Positions 55,226 to 64,000 are shown, counted from the first letter of the stretch. The stretch: 64,000 nucleotides of DNA from Klebsiella electrica (GCF_006711645.1 NZ_CP041247.1:3100001-3164000); one strand, 5' to 3'. The notes: a model not told the origin generated them from the letters alone. A program made the numbers and translations.

Positions 55226-55733
55226 TGATGCAGCGGTGACGGAACACCTTCTGCTGCTGTTCCGTCACCGTCCCGGCATGGGCGGTGACGGTGGCGTTTG
55301 CGCGCGGCTTTGCGCCTTGAGTCCCTGTACTGGTTTCACGCCGCCAACGCCTTTCGAGAAACCGCGCGTCCTTTAGCGGCGGCAAGCGTTCATCACTCCA
55401 TCATCTATCCGGTTCTAAAATTCGTTTTGCCAATGGTCAAAATAGCCAGCTATCATCCCGGTGGCGAAATAACGCAACCGGCTCACGACAATGTATTTTC
55501 TTTTTATGAGCAAAATGATTAACTGACGACTGTTAAAGACTTTTTTCACGCTTTATGTGCCTTTGTCGCCACGCATTATGGGCTTGAGTATTGCTATAAA
55601 TGAAATTATCCCGGAATTTACTTACCGATCATTTCGCTGCGTACTGGCGTCTCTTTCCCCCTGCTGGCGTTATCTGGACACAGATGACCAGAATGAGCCG
55701 ATATTATCCCGATCACGCGGATGGAGAAAAACG
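55226..55733. other. region downstream of fecA, no fecB
   Basis: About 500 bp with a fecA terminator hairpin at its start, then no recognisable gene. A 74-codon plus-strand frame (55298-55522) has no family match. No FecB, C, D or E residues could be traced in any frame. The 3' part should hold the promoter of the HD-GYP gene. Confidence 0.5.
55235..55269 (+). terminator. hairpin after fecA
   Basis: GGTGACGGAACA (55235-55246) pairs perfectly with TGTTCCGTCACC (55258-55269) ten bases after the fecA stop. No clear T run follows. Confidence 0.55.
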
Positions 55734-56921
55734 ATGCGTCTCACCTTAAAATCAGCATTGATGCTAACCACGCGCGTTATACAGATAATCAACCCGGAAC
55801 TTCAGTTGCATATGCAGCGCACGGCGTTAATTGCCCTCGAACTCTCGCTGGCCCTGAAGCTGCCGCGAGCGCAACAGCAGACTATATTTTGCGCCGCGCT
55901 GCTTCACGATATTGGCGTACTCGGCGATAAACGAATCGTTACGTCGCTGAATGACATCGATAATATCGAAGACCCCCACCAGCAGCGGGGCGCCGAGATG
56001 CTCGACGGCTTACCCACCTTCGCGCCTGTTTTGCCTCTTATTCGCCATCACCATTTTAACCCGGCGCGTAAAGGCAACCTCGAAGAGCATATCGTTTTTT
56101 TTGCCGATGCTTTTGAACGTCTGCTCTCTGGCGGAAATATCACCACCGATCATTACCCTGACATGATCATCGACACCTTTCGCACCTTGCATCAAGCGAT
56201 CGATCCGATGCTCTGTGACACCGTCTGCCAGCTCGCGCAAAAAGAGCATTTCTGGCTGCATCTTCACCCCGGACATATCCAGAGGATGCTGGAAATCATC
56301 GGCCCGATAAACGAGCTGTCCATCGATATCGACGGGCTAAAAGATATTTGTTTGTTAATCGCCAAAATTGTCGATACCTACAGCAGTTTTACCGCCAGCC
56401 ACAGTATTATGGTCGGCGAAATATCCTGCCTGCTGGCAACCTATATGCATCTGCCGGAAGAAGAGTGTAAAAAAATCGAGATTGCCGGTTATTTGCACGA
56501 TATTGGTAAAATTAATATCCCGCTGGATATCCTGGAAAAGCAGGGTGAACTCACCCCTGATGAACTACGTCATGTGCGAGAACATAGTTATATGACCGGT
56601 GAAATTCTCAGCGCCTTTAGCGAACTGGGGGAAATCATTAACTGGGCGGCGAACCATCATGAAAAACTCGATGGCAGCGGCTATCCGCTGCATCTGAATC
56701 AGGATTATCTGCAGCTGCCTGACCGGATCATCGCCATTGCCGATATCTTTACCGCCCTGACCGAAGATCGCCCCTATCGCGTCGCCATGCGTTATCAGGA
56801 TGCCTTACAGCTGATAGAGAACGATGTTATAAATGGCGCCCTGGATAAAGATGTTTTTTGTACGTTATGCCAGCATGCCGATACGCTGCATAGCACGATT
56901 ATTTGCAAAAAACGCCGCTAA
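55734..56921 (+). CDS. Tandem HD / HD-GYP domain protein, predicted c-di-GMP phosphodiesterase
   Basis: 395-residue soluble protein. The first half has an HD domain (LLHDIGV, HD at 58-59; HHHFNP at 105-110) without a GYP motif. The second half is a canonical HD-GYP domain: HSIMVGE, LHDIGKINIP (HD at 255-256), HSYMTGE, and HHEKLDGSGYP (308-318), the signature of c-di-GMP hydrolysing enzymes. The ATG at 55734 follows GGAGAAAA; a long upstream extension is unsupported. E. coli has no HD-GYP protein. It is followed 82 bases later by a diguanylate cyclase gene in the same direction. Confidence 0.88.
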   Translation: MRLTLKSALMLTTRVIQIINPELQLHMQRTALIALELSLALKLPRAQQQTIFCAALLHDIGVLGDKRIVTSLNDIDNIEDPHQQRGAEMLDGLPTFAPVLPLIRHHHFNPARKGNLEEHIVFFADAFERLLSGGNITTDHYPDMIIDTFRTLHQAIDPMLCDTVCQLAQKEHFWLHLHPGHIQRMLEIIGPINELSIDIDGLKDICLLIAKIVDTYSSFTASHSIMVGEISCLLATYMHLPEEECKKIEIAGYLHDIGKINIPLDILEKQGELTPDELRHVREHSYMTGEILSAFSELGEIINWAANHHEKLDGSGYPLHLNQDYLQLPDRIIAIADIFTALTEDRPYRVAMRYQDALQLIENDVINGALDKDVFCTLCQHADTLHSTIICKKRR

Positions 56922-57003
56922 CCCTCTGCCCGGAAATGGGCCGAAGCGGGTTCTATAATTAGACCTGACCTCATTTGTTCATCTGCATGCAAGGAAAATT
57001 CGG

Positions 57004-58788
57004 GTGAGAATCGCCACCATGACCAACTGGGCCTACGGGATCACCGTTTGCCTGACCATCACTTCCGGTATTGCCATGCTGATGGCGTCCAGCGCGGAGA
57101 CGGCCGAACGCCGGGCAGTACAGCAGCGGCAGATCTTCGATCAATTAACTGAATCGGTTGAAACCGAGAGCTGGGAATTATCCGACCTCGCTCGCGCTTA
57201 CGTCATTAACAAAAATCCGGATCTCTTACAGGAATACCGCCAGCAGGCCCATTCGCTGAAGACAATAGAGCAGCGGCTGGAAAAGCTGAAAGATCAGGGA
57301 GCGACCTCCCAGGAGCTGCTGTTGCTGCGTGAGGGACTGCAGATAGCGGATGAGCTACAGGATGAACAGCAGACCGCGCTTGCCAGTATTGAACGTGGCG
57401 CAGACAACGAGGCGATCGCCCTGCTCTACGGCAAGCCTTATGAACAGGATCTGGACCGGGTACAGACGCAGATCGATCACTTCCGCCTGATGCTGGAAGG
57501 CCGGGCCGCCAGCGCCATTGCGCAAGCCACGGCAAAATCGCACACCTGGCGTACCTTATCAGAAATCATGGTCGCCCTGACGGCGCTGATGTTCCTGTTT
57601 GTCCTCGGGTTTATCCTTCAACGGCGGGTATTGTACCCGGTTGTCCGTTTAAGCGATGTGGTACAACGCCTTGCCTCACAGGATTATGCCGTCGAAGCTC
57701 CCCGCTTCACGCAGATCGATGAGATTGGCGATATGGCCCAGGCGATCCGTATTTTCCGCGAAAATGGCCTCGCGCGTCAGCGTCTTGAGCAAGAGCGGGA
57801 TGCTGACTGGGCGATTCGCGAACTGCTGGCGCGCATGACCCAGCGTCTGCAAGGCTGCGAATCTTTTGAGGATGTCATCAAGGTCGCCGAACTCTTCGCT
57901 CCGAATATCGCCCCCGCGATTCCCGGACGCCTGTATGTTCTCGAAACCAACCCCTGGCAGTTGCGCTGCGTGGCGCAATGGCTCTCGCCGCCGGATGAAC
58001 CCGAGGTCTTCTATCCTGACAACTGCTGGGCCGTGCGCCGGGGGTTAAGCCATCCGCCGGTCAATGGTGAGCCAGACATCGCCTGTTCGCACCTGCCCGA
58101 GGCCTGCATTCACCAATCGCTTTGCGTGCCGCTGGTTGCGCAAGGGGAAGCGATCGGTCTGCTCTCCTTCAGGAACGTCACCTCCGCCACCGCCCCTTCT
58201 CGCGCCTATCTGGAACTGATGGCCGAAGCGCTGGGCCTGGCGCTGGCAAACCAGCGTCTGCGCAGCGCGTTGCTGGAGAAAGCGCTGTTCGATTCGCTCA
58301 CCGGGCTGCGTAATCGTCATCATCTGGATGATGCCCTGAATACGCAAATCAATCTCGCGGTGCAAAACCATACGCCGCTGAGTTGCCTGATGATCGATAT
58401 CGATCACTTCAAAATGATTAACGATCGGTATGGTCATGAAGCCGGCGATCTGGTGATCAAGAGCGTAGCGGCGATTGTGCAACGCGCGGTACATGACAGA
58501 GGGATGGCTTTTCGCTACGGTGGCGAGGAGTTTCTGGCGCTGCTTGCCGGTGCCAGTGAAGAGTCGGCCCGGACCTGCGCCCAGGAGATTTACGACAATG
58601 TCCGCAGCCTGACCCTGCGCGATGGCCTCAACGATATTGGCCAGGTGGATGTCTCGATAGGCATTGCCAGTTTCCCGCAGCATACCCAGAGCGACAGCCT
58701 GCTGCGCGCCGCGGATGCCGCGCTTTACCGGGCCAAAGAGCAGGGTCGCTCCAGAATCGTCAGTTTCGGCATGCTGAAAACCGACTAA
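57004..58788 (+). CDS. Membrane sensor diguanylate cyclase (HAMP-GAF-GGDEF)
   Basis: Predicted inner-membrane c-di-GMP synthase of 594 residues. A first helix (about 9-28), a periplasmic helical sensor (about 29-180), and a second helix (about 190-208) are followed by HAMP (RRVLYPVVRLSDVV...), GAF, and GGDEF with active GGEEF at 506-510 and DSLTGLRNRHH at the start of that domain. GTG 57004 has AAGGA eight bases upstream; ATG 57019 is an alternative. Paired with the HD-GYP gene upstream. Confidence 0.9.
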   Translation: MRIATMTNWAYGITVCLTITSGIAMLMASSAETAERRAVQQRQIFDQLTESVETESWELSDLARAYVINKNPDLLQEYRQQAHSLKTIEQRLEKLKDQGATSQELLLLREGLQIADELQDEQQTALASIERGADNEAIALLYGKPYEQDLDRVQTQIDHFRLMLEGRAASAIAQATAKSHTWRTLSEIMVALTALMFLFVLGFILQRRVLYPVVRLSDVVQRLASQDYAVEAPRFTQIDEIGDMAQAIRIFRENGLARQRLEQERDADWAIRELLARMTQRLQGCESFEDVIKVAELFAPNIAPAIPGRLYVLETNPWQLRCVAQWLSPPDEPEVFYPDNCWAVRRGLSHPPVNGEPDIACSHLPEACIHQSLCVPLVAQGEAIGLLSFRNVTSATAPSRAYLELMAEALGLALANQRLRSALLEKALFDSLTGLRNRHHLDDALNTQINLAVQNHTPLSCLMIDIDHFKMINDRYGHEAGDLVIKSVAAIVQRAVHDRGMAFRYGGEEFLALLAGASEESARTCAQEIYDNVRSLTLRDGLNDIGQVDVSIGIASFPQHTQSDSLLRAADAALYRAKEQGRSRIVSFGMLKTD

Positions 58789-58796
58789 GACCATAA

Positions 58797-58821
58797 GGGG
58801 ATAAGCTGGCCGCTTATCCCC
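58797..58821. terminator. hairpin between the cyclase and histidine phosphatase genes
   Basis: GGGGATAAGC / GCTTATCCCC 10-bp perfect stem with a five-base loop, overlapping the last codons of the convergent phosphatase gene. No T run. Confidence 0.55.
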
Positions 58822-59431
58822 GCACCAGCAGATGGGTGGCTATCCCCCATGTCACCAGCGATAAGCGGCCTTCAGCACGCTCCAGGATCGAGTAGCTGCC
58901 ATTCAGATGCGCATAGCGGGGAAAGTTCTCCAGGCCGTGGCCGTCAAGTCTGGAGACAACCGCCTGAATCACCTGACCATGAGAAACCACGCACACGCAC
59001 CGATCCGCGACCTCAGCGGCGTCAAGCAGCGCCGCTGTCGTTCTGTCGACGGCCTCGGTCAGCGACTCGCCATGCGGCGGTTTCACATTCGGATCGCCGG
59101 AGTAGATTGTCTCGAACAGCCTGCGCCTCTCGTCATCAAGTTGTGGGTAGACCGTGCCCTCTAATGGCCCCAACCCCCGTTCCATAAGCCGCGAATCAAA
59201 GCGGATCGGACAGGCAAAATGGGCCGCGATCGGCATGGCCGCCGCGACGGCGCGACCTGCTGGAGAAGAGACCACCCGATCGATCTTCTCGCCATCAAGC
59301 GCGCGGATCAGCGCCGCAATTTGTCGATGCCCGCGCGCGGTCACCGGGCTATCAAGGTGCCCCTGCAGGCGGTTAACGCCATTCCATTCGGTTTCACCAT
59401 GTCTTACGAGCAATATCTTCATTGACGGCAT
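58814..59431 (-). CDS. Histidine phosphatase (phosphoglycerate mutase-like)
   Basis: 205-residue branch-1 histidine-phosphatase protein. Motifs: LLVRHGETEWN (catalytic His), SSPAGRAVAAA, and the second His in VVSHGQVI; Glu in LMERGLGPLEG. The family includes CobC, GpmB and fructose-bisphosphatases, so the substrate is open. ATG 59422 (MKILL) is an alternative start. Convergent with the cyclase gene. Confidence 0.9.
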   Translation of the reverse strand: MPSMKILLVRHGETEWNGVNRLQGHLDSPVTARGHRQIAALIRALDGEKIDRVVSSPAGRAVAAAMPIAAHFACPIRFDSRLMERGLGPLEGTVYPQLDDERRRLFETIYSGDPNVKPPHGESLTEAVDRTTAALLDAAEVADRCVCVVSHGQVIQAVVSRLDGHGLENFPRYAHLNGSYSILERAEGRLSLVTWGIATHLLVRG

Positions 59432-59662
59432 CGGGTTACGAGTTATCGGGCAACATTATCATCCGCAGAGAATAAAAAGAAAGCGCTCCCCTGACACGCT
59501 TCCCGTTAACGCTCAGAGCGCCCGGCAAAACGCAAAGAGACCGTGCTTGCTCACGGGCGTTTCTCGCTTTCTGACCGCCGCCGCGCGGGTGGCAGAAAAA
59601 ATGAAATAAGGATGCTATGATCGCCGGCAAATGATGCCGGCATTAACCTGAGGGGCTACTGA

Positions 59663-59908
59663 ATGAATAATGAAATACCGCTAAAATATTATGACATCGC
59701 CGATGAGTACGCGACGGAATGCGCAAAGCCGGTCAGTGAATCAGAACGCGATCCTCTGGCGCGCTATTTTCAGCTGCTGCTCACGCGTCTCATGAACAAC
59801 GAGGAGATCAGCGAAGAGGCCCAGGGCGAAATGGCGCGTGAAGCCGGTCTTCATCCGGATCGGATCGATGAGATTGCGATGTTCCTCAATCAATGGGGCA
59901 ATGAGTAG
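59663..59908 (+). CDS. ymjA: YmjA, DUF2543 family protein
   Basis: 81-residue soluble protein of unknown function matching E. coli YmjA along its length ([33 protein letters not shown], ending FLNQWGNE). In E. coli it lies near the puu cluster, so synteny differs. GAGGGG lies before the ATG. Confidence 0.93.
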   Translation: MNNEIPLKYYDIADEYATECAKPVSESERDPLARYFQLLLTRLMNNEEISEEAQGEMAREAGLHPDRIDEIAMFLNQWGNE

Positions 59909-60085
59909 CTCCCTGGCTCTCTGACCAGGGTAAACCGGCGTGTGGTTATTCTGCTGCACGCCATTCTCTCTCGCGTAGCCCAAATTTATCGTCCAGACTG
60001 AAACCAAAGGCGTGGTCTGCGCAGGCATTGTGCATTACACTGCGCGCTGCAAAAATTGAGTTAATACATGATTAAGTAGGTGGTA

Positions 60086-60568
60086 ATGGCGATGAACGGA
60101 ACGATCACAACCTGGTTTAAAGATAAAGGTTTTGGATTTATCAAAGATGAAAACGGCGATAACCGCTATTTTCATGTGATTAAGGTCGCCAATCCTGATC
60201 TGATTAAGAAAGATGCGGCGGTGACCTTCGAACCCACCACCAATAACAAGGGTTTGTCAGCTTATGCGGTGAAAGTGGTGCCGGAAAGCAAATACATCTA
60301 TATCGCCGGCGAGCGTCTGAAGCTCACGTCGATCAAATCCTACCTGGTCTACAGCGAAGAAGTGCCTGCCGATACCCGCATTGATAAAGAAAATGCGGTG
60401 CTGTCCGTGGGGATCCTGATGAGCAGCATCAAGCCGAAATCCGACGTTAAGCCCGGTGATATGCGCTCGCTGAAAAAACTGGCGATCACCACTTTTCAGG
60501 GGACGACATTGATCTTCTCGGAAGATGAGATTGACATCGATACCACGGTGAAACTGCTTAAAGTCTGA
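60086..60568 (+). CDS. Cold-shock-domain fusion protein
   Basis: About 160 residues. The N-terminal ~65 residues are a cold-shock domain (ITTWFKDKGFGFIKDENGDN with the RNP1-like KGFGFIKDE) that binds single-stranded nucleic acid. The C-terminal ~95 residues (YIYIAGERLKLTSIKSYLVYSEEVP onward) are of unknown fold. Possible starts are GTG 60080, ATG 60086 and ATG 60092; spacing from GGTGG slightly favours 60092. Typical CspA proteins are only about 70 residues, so this is a distinct type. Confidence 0.85.
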   Translation: MAMNGTITTWFKDKGFGFIKDENGDNRYFHVIKVANPDLIKKDAAVTFEPTTNNKGLSAYAVKVVPESKYIYIAGERLKLTSIKSYLVYSEEVPADTRIDKENAVLSVGILMSSIKPKSDVKPGDMRSLKKLAITTFQGTTLIFSEDEIDIDTTVKLLKV

Positions 60569-60747
60569 GCGCATGGCCTCTGAGCCTGGGCCGACATTCT
60601 GCCCCCTTGTGGCGCAGCCTGTCGGCCTCTGGCACACCGCGCTCAATACGCCTTCTCTCTCCCGAACCCGCGATTGTATGGCGCTATTGCGGCCCTGCGT
60701 GCGGTGTACATTTGCGCTCCAGATAAGGGAACCCCGGCTGAACGGCT

Positions 60748-61251
60748 TTATGACGCGGACTTAAACTTTGGCTCTGGCAGAAGCGGCGGCGTTGCGTCTT
60801 CAAAGCGCAGCCAGTGGTCCCAGATATCATGTATCTGTAGCTCTATAAGACCGATTTGTCGCAGTGAAATACTGACAGCGCTTATCGTCCCTCCCGCGCT
60901 GTCCGCCTTCGTTGAGGCGGCGGCTTTGTCTATCAGAGTATCCCAGGCCTGGCTTTCATCATTCAACGCGCGGGTTAATTCCTGCAGACGTGGCGGAGAA
61001 TCTTTATTGTCCTGCTGGAGGCGATTTAAAGCGCGGGCAAGGTACTTGTCTTTAACCCAACTGAGTTGTTTGAGCTGCACGTCCATGCAGGCATCCATAT
61101 CCAGGGTTGTCTCCTGCGGCATACCGGCACAAGCGATGGAGAAGGTTTCCACTCCCTCATTCAGGATACTACCGGGTTGGTTCCGATCGTCGGCAGCATA
61201 CGAAACGATCGGCAGGCATAGCGCTAAAGAAATAAACGTCAGCCATTTCAT
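60748..61251 (-). CDS. LprI/DUF1311-family periplasmic protein
   Basis: 167-residue precursor with a Sec signal peptide (MKWLTFISLALCLPIVSYA). The body has the DUF1311/LprI-type CAGMPQETTLDMDACMDVQLKQLSWVKDKYLARAL segment, with paired Cys likely in a disulfide. LprI of Mycobacterium inhibits lysozyme, but most enterobacterial members are uncharacterised, so no function is assigned. Confidence 0.82.
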   Translation of the reverse strand: MKWLTFISLALCLPIVSYAADDRNQPGSILNEGVETFSIACAGMPQETTLDMDACMDVQLKQLSWVKDKYLARALNRLQQDNKDSPPRLQELTRALNDESQAWDTLIDKAAASTKADSAGGTISAVSISLRQIGLIELQIHDIWDHWLRFEDATPPLLPEPKFKSAS

Positions 61252-61400
61252 TTAATAAGTCCCATAAAGGCGATGAGTCATTCAGGTTAGCGGAATCCGT
61301 TGCGTTAGGGAATAACCTGCCCGTCTTCACCAGACTCCCTCCGCCTGCGCCGGAGAGCCAGAATCACCCCGGCGCATTCGCGTCATTCACTTCATGCAGG

Positions 61401-62438
61401 TCATGCATTCACCACACCTTGCAAGATGGCCTGCTGACGATCCAGGGTGAAAATGCGCCACTCCACCTGCCGGGCATTCAGCACAAACAGGGCCGTAGCC
61501 AGGGTATTCTCCTCATCCGGATCCTGCGGCGATAGACGGTATATCGGCAGTTCCGCATCCTGCCTGTCGGATAGTATTGCCAGGGCGCCAGCGGCATCCA
61601 GTTGCGATGACGTTGTTAACTCGTCGATAAGGCGAGCCTGGCGCGAGGCGGAACTGTCGGTGATCACCTGCTGCACATCCCCGAGCGATTCGTGGATCAA
61701 ATGGTTAGCATGGCCAAATACGCCATCCAGCAAACGCACGGAATAACCGGAGCCGGTCGCTTCAATGCTGAACAGACGACTATCCCCGCACTGTCCCAGG
61801 GTGTGATGGAACGCGCCTGAACGCGGCGCTGAGGTTAAAACGGCAATGGCCTCATCCAGCGTCCCGGCATTCAGCGCAGCGCGCGCGAGGATTTGCCGCG
61901 GTATACCGACGGGCCGGTGCAGCGCGCGAATGTTGTTTACGGTATTCACGATCCCCCGGGCATTGACTGCGAAGGTATGACCGCAAAGCGAACCTGGGTA
62001 TGCAAAGCTGGAAAAGGCCATCCCCTCGGTGGGGGAAATACTAACCCACGCGCAATCGTCGCGTAACTGCGGGAAACCGTCTTCGTTGTGGGCGATAACG
62101 CTCTCCCCCTCGGGGCTCGCCCCCGCTACCGTGGTACAGCCATCGGATGTGGATCGCACTAAATCGCCCCGGCAGTTCCAGGCGAAAACTTCGTCAACCG
62201 GCGCCTGTAACCCCGCCGCCATACCGGCCAGCTCTTGCCAAATCAGCGGAAACTGCTCTTCAACCAGGGCTCGCATCGCCTGGGTTTGAGCGCTGTCTTT
62301 CATCGCGATGACCGTTTGCCACAGCGGAATATGTACCAGTTTTTGATGCCAGGCGTGGCGGCCGAACTCGCCCAAACGTTGACCAACGGCAAACGGAGAG
62401 CCACTAATTGTTATTTTTTGCATAGGGTTATTATCCAC
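61401..62438 (-). CDS. C45-family Ntn hydrolase (acyl-CoA:6-APA acyltransferase-like)
   Basis: 345-residue protein of peptidase family C45. The self-cleaving nucleophile is Cys101 in SDGCTTVAG, the same Gly-Cys-Thr-Thr junction as penicillin acyltransferase; HNEDG follows about 16 residues later. Relatives hydrolyse N-acyl or N-beta-alanyl amides. No signal peptide, so it acts in the cytosol. It starts (GTG 62438, or ATG 62423) six bases after the ABC ATPase stop, so it is in the importer operon and probably processes what that importer brings in. Confidence 0.85.
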   Translation of the reverse strand: MDNNPMQKITISGSPFAVGQRLGEFGRHAWHQKLVHIPLWQTVIAMKDSAQTQAMRALVEEQFPLIWQELAGMAAGLQAPVDEVFAWNCRGDLVRSTSDGCTTVAGASPEGESVIAHNEDGFPQLRDDCAWVSISPTEGMAFSSFAYPGSLCGHTFAVNARGIVNTVNNIRALHRPVGIPRQILARAALNAGTLDEAIAVLTSAPRSGAFHHTLGQCGDSRLFSIEATGSGYSVRLLDGVFGHANHLIHESLGDVQQVITDSSASRQARLIDELTTSSQLDAAGALAILSDRQDAELPIYRLSPQDPDEENTLATALFVLNARQVEWRIFTLDRQQAILQGVVNA

Positions 62439-62444
62439 TTCTGT

Positions 62445-63173
62445 TCAGGATACGTGTTGCAGGAATTCTTTCAGGCGCGGATTGGTGCTCGCGTTTAGCA
62501 GCATATCAGGTGCGCCATCTTCGGCAATGGTTCCGCCATCAATAAAGATCAAGCGCGATGCCACGTCACGCGCAAAGCCAATTTCGTGCGTGACAATGAC
62601 CATGGTCATCCCTTCATCGGCCAGCGAGCGCATGACCTTTAGCACTTCATGGCGCAGTTCAGGGTCAAGCGCGGAAGTGGGCTCATCGAACAGCATCATT
62701 TTCGGCTTCACCGCCAGCGCGCGCGCAATCGCCACGCGCTGCTGTTGGCCGCCGGATAACTCCGCTGGATAGTGGTTAGCGCGTTCCTTCAGACCGACGC
62801 GATCCAGCAACGCCAGCGCCTGTTCGCGTGCCGCCGCTTTACTCTGTTTACGCACCCGAATGGGGCCAAACATCACATTCTCCAGCGCGGTTAAATGCGG
62901 AAAGAGATGGAACTGCTGGAACACCATGCCCGCTTCACGGCGGATATCGCATTCGTTGGCGTGCGGATCGGTAATATGCATCCCCGCCACCAGCAGCGTG
63001 CCAGAGCTAATCTCCTCCAGCTTATTGATACAGCGCAGCAGCGTCGATTTACCCGACCCCGATGGCCCGATAATCACCACCACTTCTCCGGCTTCAATTT
63101 TCAAATTGATATCATGCAGCACGGGCGTCGTGCCGAAGCTTTTAGATACTGCGCTAAATTCAACCATGCTCAT
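62445..63173 (-). CDS. Polar amino-acid ABC transporter ATP-binding protein (GlnQ-like)
   Basis: 242-residue ATPase with Walker [11 protein letters not shown]-loop [12 protein letters not shown], signature [15 protein letters not shown], Walker [15 protein letters not shown] and H-loop [11 protein letters not shown], the GlnQ/HisP subgroup of the polar amino-acid importers. ATG 63173 overlaps the permease stop (ATGA). The upstream extension of the frame to 63260 is a shadow. Confidence 0.93.
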   Translation of the reverse strand: MSMVEFSAVSKSFGTTPVLHDINLKIEAGEVVVIIGPSGSGKSTLLRCINKLEEISSGTLLVAGMHITDPHANECDIRREAGMVFQQFHLFPHLTALENVMFGPIRVRKQSKAAAREQALALLDRVGLKERANHYPAELSGGQQQRVAIARALAVKPKMMLFDEPTSALDPELRHEVLKVMRSLADEGMTMVIVTHEIGFARDVASRLIFIDGGTIAEDGAPDMLLNASTNPRLKEFLQHVS

Positions 63174-63826
63174 AAAATGTGGATCCTTTTCTCTAGTTGC
63201 TTCAGCAGAAAACTCAGGCATAACGTCACCATCAGATAAATCAACGCCACTGCCGTCCACACTTCCAGGGCGCGAAAGTTTCCGGCAATAATTTCCTGTC
63301 CTTGCCGCGTTAACTCAGCCACACCGATAACAATGAACAACGAAGTATCTTTAATGCTGATAATCCATTGGTTACCCAGCGCTGGGATCATACGCCGCAA
63401 TGCCAGAGGCATAATCACATGCCAGATGGTGCTACGTTGCGATAATCCCATTGCCAGACTGGCTTCTTTAAAGCCTTTATTGATTGATAAGATTGCGCCA
63501 CGCGTTATTTCGGCGATATAGGCACCGGAGTTAATCATAATCGTCGCAATCGCGGCGGTAACCGGGTCGATACGCACAGGCAATATCATCGGCAGAGCGA
63601 AATAAATAAACATCACCTGTACCATGATCGGCGTGCCGCGAATTAACTCAACAAACACTAACGACAGCGTTTTCGCGATCCGGCCGCCAAACGCCCGGCA
63701 GGTTCCGGCGCACAAACCAATAATAAATCCACCCAACAGACCTGACAGCGAAATAATCAATGTCAGTTGCAATCCCTGCAGCAGCAGCGGCAGGGATTGC
63801 CATATATAATGACTATCAAAATTCAT
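63170..63826 (-). CDS. Polar amino-acid ABC transporter permease (HisM/GlnP-like)
   Basis: 218-residue inner-membrane permease with about five helices. Family motifs: [35 protein letters not shown], and the EAA loop [33 protein letters not shown]. It lies 52 bases after the binding-protein stop and is coupled to the ATPase. A single permease gene suggests a homodimer. Confidence 0.93.
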   Translation of the reverse strand: MNFDSHYIWQSLPLLLQGLQLTLIISLSGLLGGFIIGLCAGTCRAFGGRIAKTLSLVFVELIRGTPIMVQVMFIYFALPMILPVRIDPVTAAIATIMINSGAYIAEITRGAILSINKGFKEASLAMGLSQRSTIWHVIMPLALRRMIPALGNQWIISIKDTSLFIVIGVAELTRQGQEIIAGNFRALEVWTAVALIYLMVTLCLSFLLKQLEKRIHIL

Positions 63827-63878
63827 AATAAAACCGGCTCAGATGGAATATGGGCCGAATTGCTCCGGCCAGAAGACG

Positions 63879-64000
63879 TTATTTAGGCTGTTTGTCAAAC
63901 CACTTCACATAAATTTTGCCGTAGGTTCCATCTGCGCGTAATGCCTCAAGCGCGGCGTTGATCTTTGGCGTCAGGCTGCTGTTTTTCTGCATCGCGAAGC
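63879..64000 (-). CDS. Amino-acid ABC transporter substrate-binding protein, C-terminal part (cut by window edge)
   Basis: The last 39 codons, stop TAA at 63879, encode a typical SBP_bac_3 C terminus: FAMQKNSSLTPKINAALEAL, then DGTYGKIYVKWF. The rest lies beyond the window. It should be the first gene of the importer/C45 operon read leftward. Confidence 0.85.
   Translation of the reverse strand, partial: FAMQKNSSLTPKINAALEALRADGTYGKIYVKWFDKQPK

Noticed and set aside
55298-55522. 74-codon plus-strand ORF after fecA, checked as a possible fecB remnant
   Set aside because: Translation shows no FecB-like signal peptide or binding-protein motif.

Overview
This window is chromosomal DNA from an enterobacterium (Enterobacteriaceae). 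Gene content and order follow the Escherichia coli stretch osmE-nadE-cho-spy-astEBDAC-xthA-ydj/ynj-gdhA-topB-selD-ydjA-sppA-ansA-pncA-msrB-gapA-yeaD...leuE. Several E. coli genes are missing (ves, ydjY, ynjH, ydjE-L, yeaI/J, yeaR-yoaG) and other genes sit in their place. This pattern, with strong GC-rich third-position usage, suggests the Klebsiella/Raoultella/Enterobacter side of the family. That placement is inference. No rRNA, tRNA, CRISPR array, prophage or complete insertion sequence was seen.

Bases 1-10,750 hold osmE, nadE, the SOS-controlled nuclease gene cho, the envelope chaperone gene spy and the complete arginine succinyltransferase operon (astC-A-D-B-E, read leftward from a sigma-54-type promoter), then xthA. 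Bases 10,930-17,620 carry the ydjX-ydjZ-ynjABCD-ynjE cluster: two TVP38-type membrane proteins, an AhpD-like protein, an ABC importer and a periplasmic rhodanese. ydjX appears frameshifted near its start. ynjF, nudG, gdhA, topB and selD follow. A 309-residue gene of unknown function preceded by a perfect 20-bp inverted repeat is inserted between selD and ydjA.

Bases 24,850-36,170 run ydjA, sppA, ansA, pncA, yeaC, msrB, gapA, yeaD, a DASS-type anion transporter (absent here in E. coli), yeaE and mipA. Between pncA and yeaC is a scar holding a decayed 3' fragment of a GH18 (chitinase-like) gene, a REP element and a 46-bp tandem repeat. Bases 36,590-39,940 carry the stress kinase pair yeaG-yeaH behind a near-consensus sigma-54 promoter. 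Bases 40,070-49,550 hold a DUF1345 protein, yajD, yeaK, yeaL, the nimR/nimT pair, a CTP-synthase-related amidotransferase, DUF523 and yeaO genes, yoaF, the diguanylate cyclase gene dgcP, the tiny membrane proteins yoaK and yoaJ, and leuE.

Bases 49,630-64,000 are the most accessory part. They hold an lpxP-like acyltransferase, fecI-fecR-fecA (citrate-iron signalling and receptor) without fecBCDE, an HD/HD-GYP protein next to a membrane diguanylate cyclase, a histidine phosphatase, ymjA, a cold-shock-domain fusion, an LprI-type protein, and an operon joining a polar amino-acid ABC importer to a C45-family Ntn hydrolase. The last operon is the best candidate here for an uncharacterised catabolic system. 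Family assignments were made by reading the translations against remembered family members; no database search was run.
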